A DNA stretch of 64,000 nt from positions 6,980,200 to 7,044,199 of the forward strand of contig NC_091228.1 in NCBI RefSeq assembly GCF_040958095.1, written 5' to 3'. The DNA comes from Procambarus clarkii. Lineage: Eukaryota > Arthropoda > Malacostraca > Decapoda > Cambaridae. Below the pieces are notes generated by a model, which was not told where the DNA came from, ran no database searches, and worked only from the letters and a program-made list of their open reading frames with translations. Both the position numbers and the translations under genes were made by a program. The number at the start of each line of letters is the position of its first letter. The stretch's first letter is position 1. Positions 1-11,800 of the stretch are shown here, one piece after another.

Positions 1-151
1 ACCAGGAGGCTGTTTATAAGAATAACAACAGTTGATTGGCAAGTTTTCATGCTTGTAAACTGTTTAATAAATGTAAGCAAAGCCATCAAAGATTGAAGAA
101 AGATGTACACGTTCGTAAGTACTTGCATAACTGCTTCGTGAATCTGGCTCC
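1..151. mobile_element. Fold-back MITE family A, partial copy
   Basis: This is the right part of a palindromic element of about 260 bp. It contains the central segment beginning CACCAGGAGGCTG and the right arm ending near TTCGTGAATCTGGCTCC; the left arm lies outside the window. Fuller copies are at 29299-29558, 43007-43266, 46540-46800 and 53321-53582. No protein is encoded. Confidence 0.75.
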
Positions 152-558
152 AGATGTTGGAAGTTAAAATCAGTACTTTAGCTTGGGCAAAGTGCCGAAC
201 ATCAAGGTGGTCATTGGAAAAAAATGACAGAGGCTAAAAATATGTACATATTTGTTAAGAGAGGCAAACTTGGATCTTCAGTCAGCGAGGCTTCAGTATC
301 TGGCAGTCAAAACAGTTTACAAAGAATTTGTACAAAATTTTTTGGGGTGAGATTAGATTAAGCTGCTAATTGATTCATTTTAAAAGTTTTAATCAAATTT
401 TAAAATACATACGATATAAAGTCTTTTAGTTCTTATGTGTACATACCTGGAACATACCTGGAGAGGGTTTTGGGAGTTCTTCTACACCCCGAGCGCGGTC
501 TGAGTTCAGGCAGTTCCACTTTTTTTTTTAATTCTTTACTGTAAAGAATATTACATAA
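152..558. repeat. Dispersed repeat, second copy at 29559-29961
   Basis: The 400 bp after the MITE recur almost base for base next to the MITE copy at 29299. The shared sequence ends just after a short TCTTTACTGTAAAGA hairpin. The MITE and this segment therefore moved or were duplicated together as a unit of about 555 bp. No open reading frame is convincing. Confidence 0.8.
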
Positions 559-574
559 ACAACATTGGAGTAAC

Positions 575-1045
575 TGGACAAATTAACATATACGACACCA
601 GGCATAAATTACCATCCAAATCTACTGAAGTTATCTTGTATGCTCTTGCTAATTGCCAGGATGATAAGCTGATATGCAATATAATGAATGTCAGCAGACA
701 CAAGGACTCAAGTATGAGTGGGGTATATGCTGTGGCGTTTGCTGCATCACTTGCAAGTGGTGTAGATCCGGTGAACCTCGTATGATATGCAGAATGAGAC
801 AACATCTTCAAGAGAACTTTAAAGGAAAGTGTCTCATCTCATTCCCTGCAGCTCAGACACTGAGAAGAAAACGAATCATCCGGTCATGCTCGATGGAAGT
901 GTACTGCATTTGCAGAAAGCTAAATGATTTGAAGCTGATGGTATGCTGTGACCGTTGCAATATTTGGCACCATGGATCATGTGTAGGTGTTACAGAATGT
1001 AATGATGATTCGTGGATTTGTTTCTTGTGCGCTAGCAAGTTGTAA
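575..1045 (+). pseudogene. Transposon protein remnant: Ulp1-like protease end plus PHD finger
   Basis: The first part (575-782) translates to the C-terminal half of a Ulp1/C48-type protease: an INIYDT strand, then SMSGVYAVAFAAS followed by SGVDPVNL. A frameshift near 780 leads into MRQHLQENF, the usual continuation. A PHD zinc finger follows at about 898-1038, with CIC, CCDRC, WHHGSC and WICFLC supplying the C4HC3 ligands. This pair of domains is common in multicopy transposon-encoded proteins of invertebrates. The motif that normally reads DCG reads MSG, so the nucleophile cysteine is missing. The frameshift, the missing cysteine, the absent N-terminal part and the repeat surroundings all point to a decayed mobile-element gene. 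The protease assignment rests on motif pattern only; the PHD finger is the firmer call. Confidence 0.6.
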
Positions 1046-1071
1046 ATTATAATTTAAAATACTTAATTAAT

Positions 1072-1072
1072 A

Positions 1073-1122
<50 letters not shown>
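1072..1122. repeat. (ATT)n microsatellite
   Basis: About 16 ATT repeats follow the stop codon of the PHD-finger relic. ATT tails also end the LINE at 22461 and the LINE tail at 39200, so this may be the 3' tail of an element. Confidence 0.9.
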
Positions 1123-1124
<2 letters not shown>

Positions 1125-1739
1125 ACCTCACCAAATGCTTTGCTGAATCAAATAGTGTTATTACTTTCAATGTGTTACAATAGCATAATTAAGTGCTGCA
1201 ACTATCAGGCCTTTTATATAGTCGGTATTTGTTATATTCTGTACTCTTTTAATGTTATTTAAATTTCAAATAGAATTAGTTTTTAAAGTATGTATCTTAA
1301 TAAATTTGAACCTTATATTATTTAACATCAACAAATTAGATTTCGAATATTAAAACCAATTTCAACCAATTAAAGGATTTATCCTTTAATGTTAAAAATT
1401 GTTCAAACTGAAATAAATATATAACACTGTACAGTACAGTTGTGTTTAATTATGTTTTGTGATTCCCTTGGAAAAGGTATTTGTGCACCAAGTACTACTA
1501 GGTCATTATGAGATATGCTGAATGTTGTCAATATACCATCTGAATACGCCTCACTTTGCGTTAATCATTGAACGTCCTAATGATTAAGGTCCCCAAAAGG
1601 ACTTAATCAGACCTCAGTGGATATTTTTACTCTCCCTCTCTCTCTCTCTCTCAGAGCATCCCTTTATGTGTTGTATGTGGGTGCTGAAGTTCAGTCTCTT
1701 GTCTATGTACCCAAGCAAACCCAAGCAAACTACTGTGGA

Positions 1740-1960
1740 AATGTGCAGGACAAACATATCAATTGTGACACTAGCTCTCCACATATAGCATTTGCTTAAT
1801 TTAGAAACTGTACTTGTGGTCGATCTCGAACACATGTTGTTGATGTGACGATGTGTTATGAATTTTGTGGCTAGCTCCTCAAGATTGTAACTTGCTTAGA
1901 TAAATAAATTGTGTGTTCAGTCCCTGAACCCATTATGTGATAAATTAACTAAACTAAAAA
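1740..1960 (+). mobile_element. LINE 3'-UTR-type dispersed repeat
   Basis: It shares text with 3310-3570: the phrases AAACATATCAATTGTGACACTAG, GTACTTGTGGTCG, TTGCTTAG and the ending TAAACTAA. A related piece at 14560-14835 lies directly behind a LINE coding end, so the family is best read as LINE 3' untranslated sequence. Confidence 0.55.
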
Positions 1961-2046
1961 CTATAGTATGGCGACGAAACCTGAACTGCATAATGTAAAT
2001 AGGGATTAACCAGAAAAAGATATAGGTGAAGAATAACACCAGGTAA

Positions 2047-2252
2047 CTGTAAAGCTGCCGCCCAGTTGGGTGGGTGTGGAGCACATGACTGTAAAGCTGC
2101 CGCCCAGTTGGGTGGGTGTGGAGCACATGACTGTAAAGCTGCCGCCCAGTTGGGTGGGTGTGGAGCACATGACTGTAAAGCTGCCGCCCAGTTGGGTGGG
2201 TGTGGAGCACATGACTGTAAAGCTGCCGCCCAGTTGGGTGGGTGTGCAGCAA
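2047..2252. repeat. 42-bp minisatellite, about 5 copies
   Basis: The unit starts CTGTAAAGCTGCCGCCCAGT and ends GGTGTGGAGCACATGA. The copies are almost identical. The period is a multiple of three, so several frames stay open, but there is no sign of a real protein. The unit resembles the 3' end of the neighbouring LINE-type repeat (CCGCCCACAGGATGGG, then GGGGTGCA). Confidence 0.9.
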
Positions 2253-2444
2253 GACTAATAACTGTGTGACTCACCATAAATGTAAAGTGCCTTGTATAGT
2301 GACTGTTGTGAGCCTCTTGTTGAATCACTTGTGACACAAAAAATTACTGATGTGTGTATTTGTGTGGGTGATTAAATATGTATGTGTATTTATATATGTA
2401 TACGTATGTATATGTACATGTATGCATAAGTATGTGTACATAAA

Positions 2445-2720
2445 TAATTTTGTAACTAGCGTCAAAAGATTGTTATTTGCTTAGCTAAACGAACTAGAGG
2501 GTTCAGTTCCTGAACCGATTATGTGCCTCTGTAATCCTTTACACCACCGCCCACAGGATGGGTATTATGGGGTGCATAATAAAGAAAGAAAATGAATGGA
2601 CCGAACCCCACAATTCATTTAGCTAAGCAAGATACAATCTTAATGAGCTAGTTACAAAATTCACTATAAGTCGTCAAATCATAAATGGGTTCGAGATGGA
2701 CCACAAGTAGTGCATTACAT
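2445..2720. mobile_element. Two LINE 3'-UTR-type repeats, inverted relative to each other
   Basis: The first copy (2445-2582) runs on the plus strand and ends in GGGTGCATAATAAA. The second (about 2590-2720) is its reverse complement, with CACAATTCATTTAGCTAAGC and the reverse of GGTCCATCTCGAACCC. Together they form a head-to-tail inverted pair. Confidence 0.5.
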
Positions 2721-4397
2721 AATTTATCAGTATTGTGCAGCCTGTGATCCCCGCCTGGCTGGATACTGATACCTAGGTAGTTCTCATGTGTCCGGACACC
2801 GGCGATAAGGTGGTATTATTTATTTAACTTAAGAGATATATATTTTTAAATGTTGTCACATTAACGACTACATCTTCCTTTCTTCTGACATATAGATTTT
2901 TAAGATTAATTAAAATATATGGAAACTAATTATACAATTTATTGGCTGGTGTGCAGGGCTTCACACTCTCAGAGCAAGCCATTAAGTAACTATCAAAACG
3001 CATATATCTTCGTTTTCACTTCAGTTATATTTATGACAAAGGATTTTAAATGTATCCTATATTTCTACCTTTCTGATGACATAAATACTTTCGTTAATTA
3101 CAATATCTAGATCAAACTAATATTGATTTTCAAAAGGTTGTATATTTTCCATCAATGTGTAAGTTTGTTACAAATGGAGAGCCAAGAAACCTTCTTTAAA
3201 ATATGAATATCTTTCCTCACCTAATAAGATCTAATCTCTGAATAAAACGCAAAAAAAAAAACTTGATTGTAACCTATCCACCGCTGCCCATTGGATGGGG
3301 GAGAGGGGGTTATGTGTAGGATAAACATATCAATTGTGACACTAGCCCTCCATATATGTCAGTTGCTTAAATTATAAACTGTACTTGTGGTCGGTCTCGA
3401 GCCCATTGTTGATGTGACAATGTGCATTGACTTTTGTAACTACCTTATCAAGATTATAACTTGCTTGGCTATATGAATTGTGGGGCTCATTCCCTGAGCC
3501 CATTATGTGCCTCTGTAACACTCCACTATCGTCCATAGGATGGGTATGGAGTGTATAATAAATGAACTAAACTAAGCTCTGCCTTTTTGATAACATATAC
3601 AATTATTAGCTTTATTTGTGAATCTCAATTAATTAAACAATATATCACAGAGCCTGTAGGGTTCGGTGAGATGAGCGAAGAGACATGGGAGATTTTACAT
3701 AAGTACAGTACATGGTAGTTTAAGTAGCGAACGCATGTCAACGAATAACGAGTATATATAACAAAACCATTGTCCTATGAAGTCGATTTAACTTCCAAAC
3801 ATATATTTTTTAATTAATGTTAAATGTTTTCTGGCTAGTTATGTTAGATTTTATTAAAAATACGTATTCTACTTGTTAACATTATAATTTAAATTTGTGA
3901 TAATTTGAGCAGAGAAGTGCGACAACTGGATATGCCAACAAACACTTTCCAAACAACGATATATCTTGGATAAGTCGCTCCACAACATTGCTGCTTGGAC
4001 CATCGACTTCCTTTGATGCTACTTATTTCATAATGAAATTATATTAGTTTGGAGTAAATATATGTTTTCTCATGTTCTGCATTCAGCACCCACATTATAG
4101 TGAGTAAATATACCATATTACTTCATTACTTAAATAATGCTAGGAGGGTTTGAGTAGCTTTGGGTATTTAGTGCACAGAATCTCCAATAGATGGGGCGAG
4201 AGTCGCCCCATCTCTCTCACCCGAGAGAGAGTCGAAACTTAATTTAAAATTGATATATCTTTGTTCTCGAACATGATATATTTCATTTGGTGCAATTATA
4301 ATAATGTTCATATATCGGTCTTTCTGGAGGCATATAAGATTTTAGGCTTTATTAGCGTATCTTTGTTAATTATACAATATATCGGCAAGTGCGTAGG
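2721..4397. other. AT-rich non-coding stretch with degenerate satellite-like motifs
   Basis: No gene is visible. A LINE 3'-UTR-type repeat occupies 3310-3570. Elsewhere motifs like those of the downstream satellite recur in degenerate form: a TATCTTCGTTTTCACTT-type line near 3005, GACATATAGATTTT near 2887, and a GGCATATAAGATTTT-type line near 4331. They look like old divergent relatives of the 190-bp sub-repeats within the satellite unit. Confidence 0.4.
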
Positions 4398-5003
4398 CGT
4401 CTGCACTCCATGCCCGACAAGCTACTGAGCGCTACTATAAAAACATATGTATCTTCACTTGAGCTATAAATATGTCTATTGTAATGTATTTAAAATGAAG
4501 CTCTTATTTCTATCTTGCTTAAGACTTATAAAACATTTGTGTTTATTAACGAATTTACGTGAAATAAACATTGATCTGAGAGAGAGTTGCTCTGTCGTTC
4601 AGTCTGTACGGGGTGGGAGCTCCGTAATTTTTAAAATACAATAATCTTCATTAGAAATTTAAATATGTCTATAGTAAAGTGTTTAAAGTGAAGCTTATAT
4701 GTCTGTCTTTCTTGAGACATATAAAACATATATGTTTACTAACGAATTCACGTGAAATAAACATTGTTCTGAGAGAGAGTTGCTCGGTCGATCGATCTGT
4801 CCGGGGTCGGAGCTCGGCTATTATAAAAGTACACGTATCTTCGGTTTAAATTTAAATATGCCCATGGTAAGGTATTTAGAATGAAGCTTATATTTCTATC
4901 TTTCTTGTGACATATAAAACTTTTACGTTTATTAAGGAATCTGCGTGAAATAGGCATGGTTCTGAGATGAATGCTGCGGTTTTCGAGCTCGACGCGCGGC
5001 AAT

Positions 5004-5300
5004 GGACGCCATATACACATCCAGTGGGTGTTATTGGACCCCATACCCATTTTATGGGTGGTTGGAGCCCCATACCCATTCTATGGGTGGTTGGAGCCCC
5101 ATACCCATCCTGTGGGTTGTAGTGGACGCCATACTCATCCTGTGGGTGGTATTGGACCCCATACCCTTCCTGTGGGTGGATGTGATCCCCATACTCATCC
5201 TCTGGGTGGATGTGACCCTCATACCCATTCTGTGGGTGGTATTGCACCCCTTACTCACCTAACAGGTGGTAGTGGACAATATACCGATCTTGTAGTTGGT
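5004..5300. repeat. 33-bp minisatellite inside satellite unit 1
   Basis: About nine degenerate copies with the core CCCCATACCCATCCTGTGGG. Equivalent blocks lie in each later unit (for example 6461-6757, 7918-8214, 9372-9668, 10829-11125 and 12286-12582) and a shortened one at 13743-13920. The core is the reverse complement of the LINE-type 3' end ACAGGATGGGTATGGGGTG. Confidence 0.85.
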
Positions 5301-5809
5301 ATAGTAGACACAATACCATCCTGTTTAGAGTAGTTTACCCCATAGACATTCCAATGAACCATCGTTTTCTGTTAGCGTTCCTACAAAACATCCTTTAAAG
5401 ATTTGTAAAGCACCAACTATGGTATATAATATTGATTGGTGAAGGACTGTTATTCTATGTAATAATTTTTAGTGCTTATTATAATTTACTAAGAACAACT
5501 AATATTTCTCAAAACAAAACTACGAACCTTCAATAGGAAGTAGCTGATCTATAATATTCTAAGAGCATGGACAATAGTAGGTAAATTTCACAACCCATGT
5601 GGGACCTGAAAAGTACAATTTTCCTTATAATTGAACCAATCACGACTATTCTGCTATCTAGGTTGACGGACGGGTACTGTGAGACGCAAGTTGGTACGTG
5701 AGGAAGAGTTTGGGCCTTGGAAAAAAAAGTAACTGGGAATATATCACATATTTACTAATTCATATTCAACATATTGACTTTAAGCATTAAGTCATATATG
5801 TGCTGTCTT

Positions 5810-5842
5810 GTGTGAGAACGGGTTGCCAACCCGTTCTCACAC
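5810..5842. repeat. Satellite junction palindrome
   Basis: Two perfect 16-bp arms (GTGTGAGAACGGGTTG and its reverse complement) flank one central base. The same 33 bp recurs at every internal unit junction (near 7267, 8724, 10178, 11635 and 13092). The last unit ends at the centre of the palindrome. Confidence 0.95.
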
Positions 5843-8800
5843 AATGGACTCACACGTCTGCACTCCATGCCCGACAAGCTACTGAGCGCTACTATAAAAA
5901 CATATGTATCTTCACTTGAGCTATAAATATGTCTATTGTAATGTATTTAAAATGAAGCTCTTATTTCTATCTTGCTTAAGACTTATAAAACATTTGTGTT
6001 TATTAACGAATTTACGTGAAATAAACATTGATCTGAGAGAGAGTTGCTCTGTCGTTCAGTCTGTACGGGGTGGGAGCTCCGTAATTTTTAAAATACAATA
6101 ATCTTCATTAGAAATTTAAATATGTCTATAGTAAAGTGTTTAAAGTGAAGCTTATATGTCTGTCTTTCTTGAGACATATAAAACATATATGTTTACTAAC
6201 GAATTCACGTGAAATAAACATTGTTCTGAGAGAGAGTTGCTCGGTCGATCGATCTGTCCGGGGTCGGAGCTCGGCTATTATAAAAGTACACGTATCTTCG
6301 GTTTAAATTTAAATATGCCCATGGTAAGGTATTTAGAATGAAGCTTATATTTCTATCTTTCTTGTGACATATAAAACTTTTACGTTTATTAAGGAATCTG
6401 CGTGAAATAGGCATGGTTCTGAGATGAATGCTGCGGTTTTCGAGCTCGACGCGCGGCAATGGACGCCATATACACATCCAGTGGGTGTTATTGGACCCCA
6501 TACCCATTTTATGGGTGGTTGGAGCCCCATACCCATTCTATGGGTGGTTGGAGCCCCATACCCATCCTGTGGGTTGTAGTGGACGCCATACTCATCCTGT
6601 GGGTGGTATTGGACCCCATACCCTTCCTGTGGGTGGATGTGATCCCCATACTCATCCTCTGGGTGGATGTGACCCTCATACCCATTCTGTGGGTGGTATT
6701 GCACCCCTTACTCACCTAACAGGTGGTAGTGGACAATATACCGATCCTGTAGTTGGTATAGTAGACACAATACCATCCTGTTTAGAGTAGTTTACCCCAT
6801 AGACATTCCAATGAACCATCGTTTTCTGTTAGCGTTCCTACAAAACATCCTTTAAAGATTTGTAAAGCACCAACTATGGTATATAATATTGATTGGTGAA
6901 GGACTGTTATTCTATGTAATAATTTTTAGTGCTTATTATAATTTACTAAGAACAACTAATATTTCTCAAAACAAAACTACGAACCTTCAATAGGAAGTAG
7001 CTGATCTATAATATTCTAAGAGCATGGACAATAGTAGGTAAATTTCACAACCCATGTGGGACCTGAAAAGTACAATTTTCCTTATAATTGAACCAATCAC
7101 GACTATTCTGCTATCTAGGTTGACGGACGGGTACTGTGAGACGCAAGTTGGTACGTGAGGAAGAGTTTGGGCCTTGGAAAAAAAAGTAACTGGGAATATA
7201 TCACATATTTACTAATTCATATTCAACATATTGACTTTAAGCATTAAGTCATATATGTGCTGTCTTGTGTGAGAACGGGTTGCCAACCCGTTCTCACACA
7301 ATGGACTCACACGTCTGCACTCCATGCCCGACAAGCTACTGAGCGCTACTATAAAAACATATGTATCTTCACTTGAGCTATAAATATGTCTATTGTAATG
7401 TATTTAAAATGAAGCTCTTATTTCTATCTTGCTTAAGACTTATAAAACATTTGTGTTTATTAACGAATTTACGTGAAATAAACATTGATCTGAGAGAGAG
7501 TTGCTCTGTCGTTCAGTCTGTACGGGGTGGGAGCTCCGTAATTTTTAAAATACAATAATCTTCATTAGAAATTTAAATATGTCTATAGTAAAGTGTTTAA
7601 AGTGAAGCTTATATGTCTGTCTTTCTTGAGACATATAAAACATATATGTTTACTAACGAATTCACGTGAAATAAACATTGTTCTGAGAGAGAGTTGCTCG
7701 GTCGATCGATCTGTCCGGGGTCGGAGCTCGGCTATTATAAAAGTACACGTATCTTCGGTTTAAATTTAAATATGCCCATGGTAAGGTATTTAGAATGAAG
7801 CTTATATTTCTATCTTTCTTGTGACATATAAAACTTTTACGTTTATTAAGGAATCTGCGTGAAATAGGCATGGTTCTGAGATGAATGCTGCGGTTTTCGA
7901 GCTCGACGCGCGGCAATGGACGCCATATACACATCCAGTGGGTGTTATTGGACCCCATACCCATTTTATGGGTGGTTGGAGCCCCATACCCATTCTATGG
8001 GTGGTTGGAGCCCCATACCCATCCTGTGGGTTGTAGTGGACGCCATACTCATCCTGTGGGTGGTATTGGACCCCATACCCTTCCTGTGGGTGGATGTGAT
8101 CCCCATACTCATCCTCTGGGTGGATGTGACCCTCATACCCATTCTGTGGGTGGTATTGCAGCCCTTACTCACCTAACAGGTGGTAGTGGACAATATACCG
8201 ATCCTGTAGTTGGTATAGTAGACACAATACCATCCTGTTTAGAGTAGTTTACCCCATAGACATTCCAATGAACCATCGTTTTCTGTTAGCGTTCCTACAA
8301 AACATCCTTTAAAGATTTGTAAAGCACCAACTATGGTATATAATATTGATTGGTGAAGGACTGTTATTCTATGTAATAATTTTTAGTGCTTATTATAATT
8401 TACTAAGAACAACTAATATTTCTCAAAACAAAACTACGAACCTTCAATAGGAAGTAGCTGATCTATAATATTCTAAGAGCATGGACAATAGTAGGTAAAT
8501 TTCACAACCCATGTGGGACCTGAAAAGTACAATTTTCCTTATAATTGAACCAATCACGACTATTCTGCTATCTAGGTTGACGGACGGGTACTGTGAGACG
8601 CAAGTTGGTACGTGAGGAAGAGTTTGGGCCTTGGAAAAAAAAGTAACTGGGAATATATCACATATTTACTAATTCATATTCAACATATTGACTTTAAGCA
8701 TTAAGTCATATATGTGCTGTCTTGTGTGAGAACGGGTTGCCAACCCGTTCTCACACAATGGACTCACACGTCTGCACTCCATGCCCGACAAGCTACTGAG

Positions 8801-11800
8801 CGCTACTATAAAAACATATGTATCTTCACTTGAGCTATAAATATGTCTATTGTAATGTATTTAAAATGAAGCTCTTATTTCTATCTTGCTTAAGACTTAT
8901 AAAACATTTGTGTTTATTAACGAATTTACGTGAAATAAACATTGATCTGAGAGAGAGTGGCTCTGTCGTTCAGTCTGTACGGGGTGGGAGCTCCGTAATT
9001 TTTAAAATACAATAATCTTCATTAGAAATTTAAATATGTCTATAGTAAAGTGTTTAAAGTGAAGCTTATATGTCTGTCTTTCTTGAGACATATAAAACAT
9101 ATATGTTTACTAACGAATTCACGTGAAATAAACATTGTTCTGAGAGAGAGTTCGGTCGATCGATCTGTCCGGGGTCGGAGCTCGGCTATTATAAAAGTAC
9201 ACGTATCTTCGGTTTAAATTTAAATATGCCCATGGTAAGGTATTTAGAATGAAGCTTATATTTCTATCTTTCTTGTGACATATAAAACTTTTACGTTTAT
9301 TAAGGAATCTGCGTGAAATAGGCATGGTTCTGAGATGAATGCTGCGGTTTTCGAGCTCGACGCGCGGCAATGGACGCCATATACACATCCAGTGGGTGTT
9401 ATTGGACCCCATACCCATTTTATGGGTGGTTGGAGCCCCATACCCATTCTATGGGTGGTTGGAGCCCCATACCCATCCTGTGGGTTGTAGTGGACGCCAT
9501 ACTCATCCTGTGGGTGGTACTGGACCCCATACCCTTCCTGTGGGTGGATGTGATCCCCATACTCATCCTCTGGGTGGATGTGACCCTCATACCCATTCTG
9601 TGGGTGGTATTGCAGCCCTTACTCACCTAACAGGTGGTAGTGGACAATATACCGATCCTGTAGTTGGTATAGTAGACACAATACCATCCTGTTTAGAGTA
9701 GTTTACCCCATAGACATTCCAATGAACCATCGTTTTCTGTTAGCGTTCCTACAAAACATCCTTTAAAGATTTGTAAAGCACCAACTATGGTATATAATAT
9801 TGATTGGTGAAGGACTGTTATTCTATGTAATAATTTTTAGTGCTTATTATAATTTACTAAGAACAACTAATATTTCTCAAAACAAAACTACGAACCTTCA
9901 ATAGGAAGTAGCTGATCTATAATATTCTAAGAGCATGGACAATAGTAGGTAAATTTCACAACCCATGTGGGACCTGAAAAGTACAATTTTCCTTATAATT
10001 GAACCAATCACGACTATTCTGCTATCTAGGTTGACGGACGGGTACTGTGAGACGCAAGTTGGTACGTGAGGAAGAGTTTGGGCCTTGGAAAAAAAAGTAA
10101 CTGGGAATATATCACATATTTACTAATTCATATTCAACATATTGACTTTAAGCATTAAGTCATATATGTGCTGTCTTGTGTGAGAACGGGTTGCCAACCC
10201 GTTCTCACACAATGGACTCACACGTCTGCACTCCATGCCCGACAAGCTACTGAGCGCTACTATAAAAACATATGTATCTTCACTTGAGCTATAAATATGT
10301 CTATTGTAATGTATTTAAAATGAAGCTCTTATTTCTATCTTGCTTAAGACTTATAAAACATTTGTGTTTATTAACGAATTTACGTGAAATAAACATTGAT
10401 CTGAGAGAGAGTTGCTCTGTCGTTCAGTCTGTACGGGGTGGGAGCTCCGTAATTTTTAAAATACAATAATCTTCATTAGAAATTTAAATATGTCTATAGT
10501 AAAGTGTTTAAAGTGAAGCTTATATGTCTGTCTTTCTTGAGACATATAAAACATATATGTTTACTAACGAATTCACGTGAAATAAACATTGTTCTGAGAG
10601 AGAGTTGCTCGGTCGATCGATCTGTCCGGGGTCGGAGCTCGGCTATTATAAAAGTACACGTATCTTCGGTTTAAATTTAAATATGCCCATGGTAAGGTAT
10701 TTAGAATGAAGCTTATATTTCTATCTTTCTTGTGACATATAAAACTTTTACGTTTATTAAGGAATCTGCGTGAAATAGGCATGGTTCTGAGATGAATGCT
10801 GCGGTTTTCGAGCTCGACGCGCGGCAATGGACGCCATATACACATCCAGTGGGTGTTATTGGACCCCATACCCATTTTATGGGTGGTTGGAGCCCCATAC
10901 CCATTCTATGGGTGGTTGGAGCCCCATACCCATCCTGTGGGTTGTAGTGGACGCCATACTCATCCTGTGGGTGGTATTGGACCCCATACCCTTCCTGTGG
11001 GTGGATGTGATCCCCATACTCATCCTCTGGGTGGATGTGACCCTCATACCCATTCTGTGGGTGGTATTGCACCCCTTACTCACCTAACAGGTGGTAGTGG
11101 ACAATATACCGATCCTGTAGTTGGTATAGTAGACACAATACCATCCTGTTTAGAGTAGTTTACCCCATAGACATTCCAATGAACCATCGTTTTCTGTTAG
11201 CGTTCCTACAAAACATCCTTTAAAGATTTGTAAAGCACCAACTATGGTATATAATATTGATTGGTGAAGGACTGTTATTCTATGTAATAATTTTTAGTGC
11301 TTATTATAATTTACTAAGAACAACTAATATTTCTCAAAACAAAACTACGAACCTTCAATAGGAAGTAGCTGATCTATAATATTCTAAGAGCATGGACAAT
11401 AGTAGGTAAATTTCACAACCCATGTGGGACCTGAAAAGTACAATTTTCCTTATAATTGAACCAATCACGACTATTCTGCTATCTAGGTTGACGGACGGGT
11501 ACTGTGAGACGCAAGTTGGTACGTGAGGAAGAGTTTGGGCCTTGGAAAAAAAAGTAACTGGGAATATATCACATATTTACTAATTCATATTCAACATATT
11601 GACTTTAAGCATTAAGTCATATATGTGCTGTCTTGTGTGAGAACGGGTTGCCAACCCGTTCTCACACAATGGACTCACACGTCTGCACTCCATGCCCGAC
11701 AAGCTACTGAGCGCTACTATAAAAACATATGTATCTTCACTTGAGCTATAAATATGTCTATTGTAATGTATTTAAAATGAAGCTCTTATTTCTATCTTGC

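Noticed and set aside
4447-4644. Conserved 65-residue protein repeated in each satellite unit
   Set aside because: Conservation reflects homogenised DNA; the frame has no domain, no codon bias and overlaps equally conserved frames on the other strand.
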